NCBI GenBank assembly: GCA_002441265.1
Contig: DJVQ01000067.1
Coordinates: 1 to 11,305, forward strand
DNA from: Syntrophaceae bacterium UBA6252
GTDB taxonomy: Bacteria; Desulfobacterota; Syntrophia; Syntrophales; UBA6807
Length of the DNA: 11,305 nucleotides
Direction: 5' to 3'
The translations under genes and the position numbers were made by a program. The stretch's first letter is position 1. Each line of letters begins with the position of its first letter. A model generated the notes under the pieces. That model did no database searches, had not been told where the DNA came from, and saw only the letters and a list, made by a program, of their open reading frames with translations. Of the stretch, positions 6,974 to 11,305 are shown in pieces.

Positions 6974-7396
6974 ATGAAGGATAAACGCTTCATCGAAGAA
7001 ACCTTTCCCGTGAAGGAGGTCAGCATTGAGTCCGTAAAGGAGAAGAACATCCGCCACGGGCACATCTCGACCCTCCACATCTGGTGGGCCAGGCGTCCCC
7101 TGGCGTCATCCCGGGCGACCAACTATGCGGCCATCGTTCCTGCCCCGAAAAACATCGATGAGTGGAACGAGAGGAGAGATTTCTTGTCGGAGTTCTCCAA
7201 GTGGGAGAACTCTCTAAATCGATCCATGATCGAACGGGCCAGAAAGGAAATTCTGTTGGCCAATGGCGGGAAACCACCAAAGGTCTTGGACCCATTCGGT
7301 GGTGGAGGCGCTATCCCCTTGGAAACTCTTCGCCTGGGATGCGAGACCTACTCGAACGACTTGAACCCGGTGGCGGTGTTGGCGGCGGGCCTGTAG
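6974..7396 (+). pseudogene. 5' fragment of a DUF1156 DNA methyltransferase
   Basis: The 140-codon frame matches the N-terminus of DUF1156 proteins, large (roughly 900-residue) predicted adenine-specific DNA methyltransferases often found in defence islands. Visible landmarks are HIWWARRPLASSRA (35-48), the SAM-binding motif DPFGGGG (106-112) and NDLNPVAV (128-135). Immediately afterwards the frame ends (AAGL, stop), and no other frame downstream continues the family. The target-recognition and catalytic parts are absent, so it cannot methylate DNA. A deletion or recombination joined it to unrelated, AT-richer sequence near 7385-7397. The ATG at 6974 has GGGAG only three bases upstream. Bases 7397-7514, up to the opposite-strand acyltransferase, hold nothing I recognise. 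Confidence 0.8.
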
Positions 7397-7514
7397 GTTT
7401 GTATTGAGGTGCTACGCAAGTACAAAACTCATCACCGACCTGTAAGGCCAACTAGTACCAGATAAGCCGGCTCGCTTCTCAACTGCATGTGAAGAGTCTT
7501 TCTTTCACTGCTAA

Positions 7515-8174
7515 TTACTTTTGGGGATTCATTCTCAATGCAGGCTGCATGATCCTCTCCAGGGAAAGCCTCTGGTTCTCAAAAGCAGCCGGATCTTCGG
7601 AGGGCGAAAACTGAAGCATCTTCCCAAAATAAATAGAGACTCTGGCAAATGGTTTTGGAAGGAAAAAGCTATCCCAGCTGTTAAAATACCATGCATTGTC
7701 TGCCGAAACGTAGAAAGGGACTATTGCAGCATTGGCAGCGTGGGCCATTCGGATGACTCCTGCTTTTACATAACCAGCGGGACCCTTTGGACCATCAACA
7801 ATATGAGCGGCCAATCTCGTTTCGATTAAGCGACCTATCATTTCCTTCAAGGCGGCCTTCCCGCCACGCGATGAGGACCCTCGGACCACGTGCCATCCAC
7901 TTTTTTCAGCCACGCCAGCAATGATTTCCCCATCGGAGCTTTTGCTGATCATAAGAGAGGGTTTAAAACTTCGGTAATTCTGGAAATGTTTTATTACTGC
8001 AAAGAACTGCTGATGCCAGGTGCACAAAAGAATCCGCCCACCGCTTTTGTAGTAGTCTTTCCATTCATTCTCATCTTCAATTGTTAATTTAAATGTTGAG
8101 CTGTAAAGACAAATAAGCCTGTAGAAGAGTGTGTGAAATAATTCTGTCGCTGTAATTCTCCTGAGGTTGGCCAT
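7515..8174 (-). CDS. DUF374 lysophospholipid acyltransferase-like protein
   Basis: The 219-residue protein resembles DUF374 members of the lysophospholipid acyltransferase superfamily, thought to acylate lipids at the inner membrane face. Markers are LLCTWHQQFF (49-58; His54 stands where the HX4D histidine is expected), ISKSSDGEIIAGVAEKSG (76-93), VVRGSSSRGGKAAL (96-109) and the strongly conserved DGPKGP (127-132). The region around residues 12-30 is hydrophobic and may contact the membrane. The ATG at 8174 has AGGAG about nine bases upstream. The gene is clearly AT-richer than the left part of the window, which suits acquired DNA. The true substrate is unknown; lipid A or phospholipid precursors are likely, because members often sit near lipid A genes, although none is visible here. 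Confidence 0.85.
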   Translation of the reverse strand: MANLRRITATELFHTLFYRLICLYSSTFKLTIEDENEWKDYYKSGGRILLCTWHQQFFAVIKHFQNYRSFKPSLMISKSSDGEIIAGVAEKSGWHVVRGSSSRGGKAALKEMIGRLIETRLAAHIVDGPKGPAGYVKAGVIRMAHAANAAIVPFYVSADNAWYFNSWDSFFLPKPFARVSIYFGKMLQFSPSEDPAAFENQRLSLERIMQPALRMNPQK

Positions 8175-8209
8175 TTATTTTAGCTCCTGTTGTTTCGTAA
8201 ATTGAGAAC

Positions 8210-8224
8210 ATCCTTTGAAAGGAT
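8210..8224. promoter_or_regulatory. 15-bp perfect dyad upstream of the acyltransferase gene
   Basis: Arms ATCCTTT and AAAGGAT flank a single G, 36 bases before the acyltransferase start. It could be an operator or a small hairpin in the leader. No hexamers around it are convincing. The rest of 8225-8410 holds nothing I recognise. Confidence 0.3.
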
Positions 8225-8410
8225 CCGTCTATTAGCACACATGAACCTGGATGCCGGGACATCCTGATCAGAGTTAAGATGTCGGTATTGGTTGGAAAAC
8301 TACAATTTCACTCTGATGTCACAAAAATCCCTTTCGGAAAAGCGTGGAACAATCCGGGCGTTCGCCTGAAAACATAAACAATGTTACGAAGCCAATAATT
8401 GAGCAGAGCT

Positions 8411-8716
8411 TCATTCATTGTCGATGATCTTTATCTTCCTGGACCAGCCACGGATGCCTGTCTTGACATTTCGGCAAGATAAATTATGTTTAAGCGTGAA
8501 AACAATCATCCCCTGATACTGTCCCTCCTGTTCAATCCGATATCCTGTTATAATGCCTCCATAATATGATGGTGTGCTTCGGGTTTTATGAAAGTATATT
8601 TCACCACCGACGAGTTTTTTAACAACACCCTCATCAAGGTTCCACCAACCGCTTTCCCAGTCATTGTCGTCCAATTTGACAAAATTACTCATGTTTTCAA
8701 GAAGATGTATGTTCAT
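8411..8716 (-). CDS. Small protein of unknown function
   Basis: The 101-residue protein is soluble, with no signal peptide or membrane segment. Its start is well supported: the ATG at 8716 follows AAGGAG by seven bases. The sequence is rich in aromatics: DDNDWESGWWNL at 16-27, GGEIYFHKTRSTPSYYGG at 37-54, and YQGMIVFTLKH at 67-77. I recall similar orphan proteins with the DWESGWW and SYYGG blocks but know no function. The alternation of beta-like strands with an FHK.....YYG.I.GY core is loosely like PUA-type (EVE/ASCH) folds; that is speculation. It is separated by 236 bp from the acyltransferase on the same strand, so an operon is uncertain. Confidence 0.65.
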   Translation of the reverse strand: MNIHLLENMSNFVKLDDNDWESGWWNLDEGVVKKLVGGEIYFHKTRSTPSYYGGIITGYRIEQEGQYQGMIVFTLKHNLSCRNVKTGIRGWSRKIKIIDNE

Positions 8717-8837
8717 TTCGTCGCTCCTTCTCCAGGTAAAGTTAAAACATCAATTTTGACACGGAAAACCTGACGGTCGATCCCGGAAAGCTTGCCGTCC
8801 GAGATGACGCATTCCTTTTCTTACAATGACAGGCAAC

Positions 8838-8938
8838 AAGAAAAAGAAAAGCCCTCTCTCATTTCAAGAGAAAGGGCTTCAATAAAAAAATATTGCGTTT
8901 TTCTCCTGCGTGAAAAGAGTTACTTTTTTATTAATCCT
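8838..8938 (-). ncRNA. Candidate small RNA of about 100 nt
   Basis: A minus-strand promoter just upstream (8945-8972) and an intrinsic terminator (8849-8879 with its T-rich tail to about 8838) enclose about 100 bases without a coding frame longer than 8 codons. The tiny frame MFQGLIKK begins almost at the predicted transcript start and lacks a ribosome site. The unit is separate from the 101-residue gene further along the same strand. Function and targets are unknown; it may instead be a terminated leader. Confidence 0.4.
8849..8879 (-). terminator. Intrinsic terminator, minus strand
   Basis: Arms 8849-8860 and 8868-8879 pair over 12 positions with one C-A mismatch. On the minus strand the stem is followed by a T-rich tail (TTTTCTTTTTCTT). 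On the plus strand it is followed by A-rich sequence, so the minus direction is favoured. Confidence 0.65.
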
Positions 8939-8944
8939 TGAAAC

Positions 8945-8972
8945 ATCTTATGCCCAACTCACATAAAGTCAA
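8945..8972 (-). promoter_or_regulatory. Minus-strand sigma-70-like promoter
   Basis: Read on the minus strand, TTGACT (8972-8967) and TAAGAT (8950-8945) are 16 bp apart. The predicted start is near 8938, which leads straight to the terminator at 8849-8879. Confidence 0.45.
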
Positions 8973-9251
8973 GACATTAATGGGGTCATCAAATAATTTA
9001 CGCTGTTATGCAGCATAGCAGACATGCTCACTATGGGAGCATTTCTTCACAGTTTAAGATCGGCGCCGCTCATGCATAAAACAACTACGAGCATTGGAAA
9101 CGTGGTTTTGTCATCCCCGCTTCGTCTCTTCCCAAGGCACCAGAAGTTTATCTGGATTTATTTCTGGACTGTAACCAAGCAGAAAAACACGAAGATCTGA
9201 TCTTCATGAGATTCAAGTTAAAGCCTTACTCCAAAAGAAAATTAATAATCC

Positions 9252-9280
9252 TTGACATTCTGCAATCATTCTTATACAAA
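9252..9280 (+). promoter_or_regulatory. Promoter of the cold-shock gene leader
   Basis: TTGACA (9252-9257) is followed after 17 bp by TACAAA (9275-9280); the overlapping TATACA (9273-9278) is the alternative -10. The predicted transcript would start near 9287, giving a leader of about 128 nt before the cold-shock ATG. Confidence 0.6.
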
Positions 9281-9322
9281 GCTACAAGAAGTTGGAGAAA
9301 GACATTTTGAAGTGTTTAGATC

Positions 9323-9361
9323 GGTCGCCATGTCTTTATACTTTTGGCGGCCTTTTTTTTT
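9323..9361 (+). terminator. Intrinsic terminator inside the cold-shock leader (possible attenuator)
   Basis: GGTCGCCA (9323-9330) pairs with TGGCGGCC (9345-9352) through eight pairs including one G-T, and nine T follow (9353-9361). It lies between the promoter and the cold-shock gene, 53 bp before the ATG. It would stop transcription unless read through, so expression may be set by antitermination, or the promoter may make a separate RNA of about 75 nt. Confidence 0.75.
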
Positions 9362-9414
9362 CAGTCATAATGGCAATCCGACTTTTAAAAAATTTAAGAA
9401 AGGAGGATGCAATT

Positions 9415-9615
9415 ATGGCAGAAGGTACCGTTAAATGGTTTAACGACGGAAGAGGCTTCGGGTTCATCGAAGTTGACGGTGGCAAAGATGTCTTCGTTCA
9501 TCACAGTGCGATTAAAGCCGAGGGCTTTAAATCCCTGCAAGAGGGCCAGCACGTGACGTTCGATATCGAACAGGGCAATAAAGGCCTGGCCGCCGCTAAT
9601 GTGAAAGTACTGTAA
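9415..9615 (+). CDS. csp: Cold-shock protein (CspA family)
   Basis: The 66-residue protein is a single cold-shock domain that binds single-stranded RNA and DNA and melts RNA secondary structure. Both RNA-binding motifs are intact: RGFGFIEV (residues 13-20, RNP1) and VFVHHSAI (26-33, RNP2), preceded by the usual GTVKWFND. Length is typical. The ATG at 9415 is fixed by a strong AAGGAGG eight bases upstream; a longer in-frame start at 9292 would run through the leader terminator and is rejected. The gene has its own promoter, a leader with an internal terminator, and a 3' terminator, so it is a single-gene unit. Csp proteins can act as antiterminators (known for E. coli CspA, CspC and CspE), which makes autoregulation through the leader hairpin plausible but unproven. 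Confidence 0.95.
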   Translation: MAEGTVKWFNDGRGFGFIEVDGGKDVFVHHSAIKAEGFKSLQEGQHVTFDIEQGNKGLAAANVKVL

Positions 9616-9631
9616 ACATTAGTTGCATTGG

Positions 9632-9677
9632 AAAAAATGTATCCTGTGGTTTTCAAACTGCAGGATGCATTTTTTTT
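9632..9677 (+). terminator. Intrinsic terminator after the cold-shock gene
   Basis: ATGTATCCTG (9637-9646) pairs with CAGGATGCAT (9661-9670) through ten pairs including one G-T, flanked by an A run (9632-9637) and a T run (9670-9677). The symmetric flanks could allow some termination on the minus strand as well. Confidence 0.85.
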
Positions 9678-9786
9678 GGGAATGGAACAGCGTTCGGGGC
9701 GAAATAATTCATTTTGAAGAGTAGCTTAAGAAAAAGTTCGCAAGAAGATAAATATTTTCAAGACGCAAGAATCAACCAATTTTCCC

Positions 9787-10290
9787 CTACTTTGGGAAGA
9801 AGTCTCGATGGGTCCCGGTCAGAAGATCCCCGTCAGTGTCTTGGTTCGAAAGATCGATGTAGATGTTTGAGAATACCTCGTCCTCGGAAAACCTCTCCCG
9901 CAGGTCGATCTCGATGATCCCCTTTCCCACGGTCTCCGCAGTGAAATTCGGGGGACTGGAGGGATACCCTTCCGACATGCCGAGCGGGTTCATGTAAACG
10001 ACGAACGTGTGTATCACGGTGCCCACCGTGATCCGGACCCAGATCCTGGCGATCCCGTGGTCGCAGGACCAGCCGGCGTCGTTGCGGTCGATGTTCCATC
10101 GAAGGATCGGGTTATTCTTGATGATCCCCGTCCCCGTGAAAATGATCTGAACCGCCTCATCCGAATGAAGCGAAAAATGGAGGGTGTCGTCCGAGAAGGA
10201 ATATTCGGGATCATCCCAGGGATCCCAGTTTGCCACTACGGACCACTCGCCGTATTTGAACTGGTTTCCGGCGAAGGTTTCATAGATGGC
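9787..10290 (-). CDS. C-terminal part of an unrecognised protein, no good start
   Basis: About 167 codons are open on the minus strand to a stop at 9787. They encode a compact, beta-rich sequence with many aromatic and acidic residues: GEWSVVANWDPWDDPEY, then WNIDRNDAGWSCDHGIARIW, and near the end FSNIYIDLSNQDTDGDLL. The DTDGD stretch looks like a calcium-binding turn. The frame stays open to 10428, but that extra part overlaps the broken gpW gene and looks like readthrough. No ATG with a ribosome site precedes the domain; a GTG at 10236 is possible. It is GC-richer than the flanking DNA and lies directly downstream of phage debris. I recognise no family. It may be the tail of a larger exported or phage protein fused here by deletion. 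Confidence 0.4.
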   Translation of the reverse strand, partial: AIYETFAGNQFKYGEWSVVANWDPWDDPEYSFSDDTLHFSLHSDEAVQIIFTGTGIIKNNPILRWNIDRNDAGWSCDHGIARIWVRITVGTVIHTFVVYMNPLGMSEGYPSSPPNFTAETVGKGIIEIDLRERFSEDEVFSNIYIDLSNQDTDGDLLTGTHRDFFPK

Positions 10291-10349
10291 GCAGCTGGCT
10301 TGGGGTTGGTTTTGAAGCCGATCACACGGGGATTGCCCCAGCCCTGCCC

Positions 10350-10459
10350 CTGGAATTCGACGATCTTGTCCCCGTGTCAACCGGACAACCAAGCTACCCG
10401 TGGGCAAGCATCTCGATGGCGGTTTCAACCTGGGTCAGGTCCTGGGATGAATAGGCCAT
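10350..10459 (-). pseudogene. Frameshifted phage gpW-like head-tail joining gene
   Basis: From an ATG at 10459 the minus strand reads MAYSSQDLTQVETAIEMLA, the usual start of small gpW-family proteins, which link phage heads to tails. That frame hits a stop at 10394-10396. The family pattern continues in the next frame (SLVVRLTRG) and then in the third (DKIVEFQ), as in gpW proteins, where the helical N-terminus is followed by a beta hairpin ending in VEF or VEY. Two frameshifts within about 30 bases, and the loss of the rest, make it a pseudogene. No neighbouring terminase or portal gene is visible, so this is a lone prophage remnant. The join to the unknown domain at 10290 is probably a deletion scar. 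Confidence 0.6.
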
Positions 10460-10590
10460 GCAAGTACCTTCCGCATGGCCGCATTGTTTCAACGGGGAGG
10501 GGGTAGTTCAAATCCCACCGTTCCATTGATTCCTCACAAAATCCGATTTAGCATTTTTCATAATATTTCTCATTTATTATGATGTTTTCA

Positions 10591-10647
10591 TTCTAACGCG
10601 TTGATCACCGGCGGCCGTAAGCCGTCCGATGTATCAGCTGGTTATGC
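10591..10647 (-). repeat. Integron attC-like recombination site
   Basis: On the minus strand the site begins GCATAAC and ends GTTAGAA, near the attC consensus ends RYYYAAC and GTTRRRY with one or two departures. Between them lies an imperfect inverted repeat. CGGACGGC (10628-10621) pairs with GCCGCCG (10615-10609), leaving one unpaired A in the 5' arm, as in known attC sites where the extra base sets orientation. TGAT/ATCA and AAC/GTT pair further out. The 57-bp length suits a short attC. The orientation puts the dehydrogenase remnant at 10719-11182 where the cassette gene should be. No integrase or second attC site is visible. Confidence 0.55.
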
Positions 10648-10718
10648 CTTTACTTCATTTTTTTGGCTTTCGTTTTAACGCAAGAAGACACATTACATCT
10701 TTTAGAACCGTATCGGAA

Positions 10719-11182
10719 TCAATCGTAAGCAATTGGATTTTCTTGTTGAGTTATCCGAATACTCACTTCATTCATATATTCACTCTGCATAATGTTATGG
10801 GCAGTGGCATTACTGTGCGGTGTACCCGCCATCAATAAATGGACATTTCCGGTGATGAAGGCCGCACGCTCACTTTGTAGATACGCTGCCAAGCCTGCAA
10901 CCTCTTCCCGGGTCGCGAGACGCTTTATCGGATGTACGCTCGCCATCCCGTCCGTGACCTCTTTGCCTGAATCCATTATTCGTGGCGTTGCAACATAACC
11001 CGGTGCAACTGCACATACGAGGATGCTTGACTCCGCCAGCTCCAGGGCGGCTTGTCAATCCAATTATCCCGTGTTTCGCTGTGGTGTATGCAGCCATACC
11101 CGCCAAGCCGACCAGGCCATTGGCAGGCGACATATTCACGATCGCACCAGAACCGTTGGCGAGCATTGCGGGTATCTCATAC
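10719..11182 (-). pseudogene. Broken short-chain dehydrogenase/reductase (SDR)
   Basis: The minus strand encodes the C-terminal two thirds of an SDR oxidoreductase in two frames. The first (11182 to about 11053) reads KYEIPAML, GAIVNMSPANGLVG and YTTAKHG, the last being the catalytic YxxxK. The second (about 11050 to 10719) reads APGYVATPRIMDSG, PIKRLATREEVAGLAAYL and FITGNVHL. They join only by a frameshift at about 11050-11053. The Rossmann N-terminus (GxxxGxG) is absent: the dispersed hairpin repeat begins exactly where it should be. The catalytic serine position, 13 residues before the tyrosine, is proline, a further sign of decay. An attC-like site lies 72 bp beyond its stop, so it may have been a gene cassette. 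The original substrate cannot be told. Confidence 0.8.
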
Positions 11183-11305
11183 TTGACGGCTTCGTAAATA
11201 GGAAAAAGTCCATATGCTGCGTTGCCCTTCTTCCCTCGACCCTTTGGCGTACCATCAGTACGCCTCATTCCTCGGGATTCTGGCGCCTTGCCTCTGGAGC
11301 TTTTT
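11183..11305 (-). repeat. Dispersed hairpin repeat at the right end, joined to the SDR remnant
   Basis: Read on the minus strand, the element starts AAAAAGCTCCAGAGGCAAGG. It contains a perfect 7-bp stem, GGCGTAC with GTACGCC (11246-11264), and ends in ACGAAGCCGTCAA. Its inner 78 bases match the inverted copy at 1-71, except for one mismatch and 7 extra bases (11196-11202). The junction with SDR-coding sequence is sharp at 11182/11183. The element may continue beyond 11305. It has no coding capacity. Confidence 0.75.

Larger units (their letters stand above)
8717..9251. other. Gene-free stretch with a candidate small RNA and two adjacent dyads
   Basis: No credible protein gene is visible. The stretch holds a minus-strand promoter-terminator pair (listed separately) and two neighbouring inverted repeats. 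One has arms CTGTTATGC and GCATAGCAG at 9003-9021, with one G-T pair around a single base. The other has arms ATGCTC and GAGCAT at 9024-9042. The remaining bases are AT-rich and featureless to me. Confidence 0.5.

Noticed and set aside
10496..10524. tRNA 3'-end-like sequence (GTTCAAATCCCACC) as a tRNA fragment or attachment site
   Set aside because: The bases before the T loop do not pair with those after it, and similarity to the tRNA-fMet end is only what any tRNA T arm would give.
10425..10526. 33-codon minus-strand frame starting MERWDLNYPLPVE
   Set aside because: It has a weak AGGA ahead, but it overlaps the gpW start in another frame and resembles nothing known.
10870..11268. 132-codon frame as an intact SDR gene starting in the repeat
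   Set aside because: Its first 28 codons are repeat sequence and its last 60 are out of frame; the SDR continues in another frame after about 11050.
1..11305. CRISPR array
   Set aside because: No set of short, regularly spaced identical repeats with unique spacers. The 41-bp phased copies before fic are only two and a half units and overlap a ribosome site.

Overview
The window looks like part of a bacterial chromosome, probably from the Deltaproteobacteria/Desulfobacterota (Syntrophus-like). That placement is an inference. It rests on the dispersed hairpin repeat at both ends, which I recall as typical of such genomes, and on the pairing of a pyruvoyl-dependent arginine decarboxylase with an agmatinase. 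No marker gene fixes the taxon.

Left part (1-5100): GC-rich core-like sequence, all genes on +. After a repeat-bearing leader (1-250) comes a 1005-residue exported protein built of immunoglobulin-like modules (367-3384). Next is a two-gene unit that turns arginine into agmatine and then putrescine: speB (3474-4328) and a pyruvoyl arginine decarboxylase (4348-4896). It is followed by an initiator tRNA (4976-5052) with its own promoter and a strong terminator.

Middle part (5100-9700): composition drops and the region looks like accessory DNA acquired beside the tRNA. It starts with remnants: an integrase-like tail running antisense into the tRNA, and a broken Cache sensor domain. An intact class II Fic protein (5779-6921) follows, preceded by palindromic operator-like repeats phased at exactly 41 bp. 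Next is the first 140 codons of a DUF1156 DNA methyltransferase, cut off just after its SAM-binding motif. On the minus strand lie a DUF374 acyltransferase (7515-8174) and a 101-residue protein of unknown function (8411-8716). A possible small RNA with promoter and terminator lies at about 8838-8972 (-). A cold-shock protein gene (9415-9615) has an intrinsic terminator inside its 5' leader.

Right part (9700-11305): mostly gene debris on the minus strand. It holds an orphan protein domain of unknown function, a twice-frameshifted phage gpW-like head-tail joining gene, an integron attC-like recombination site, and a short-chain dehydrogenase that is frameshifted and cut at its 5' side by the dispersed hairpin repeat. 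The same repeat, inverted and truncated, begins the window, so the sequence is probably a contig bounded by two copies.

I see no complete new multi-gene system. The best leads are the 41-bp phased operators before fic, the two promoter-plus-terminator units (8838-8972 and 9252-9361), the attC-like site, and the repeat junction inside the dehydrogenase gene.
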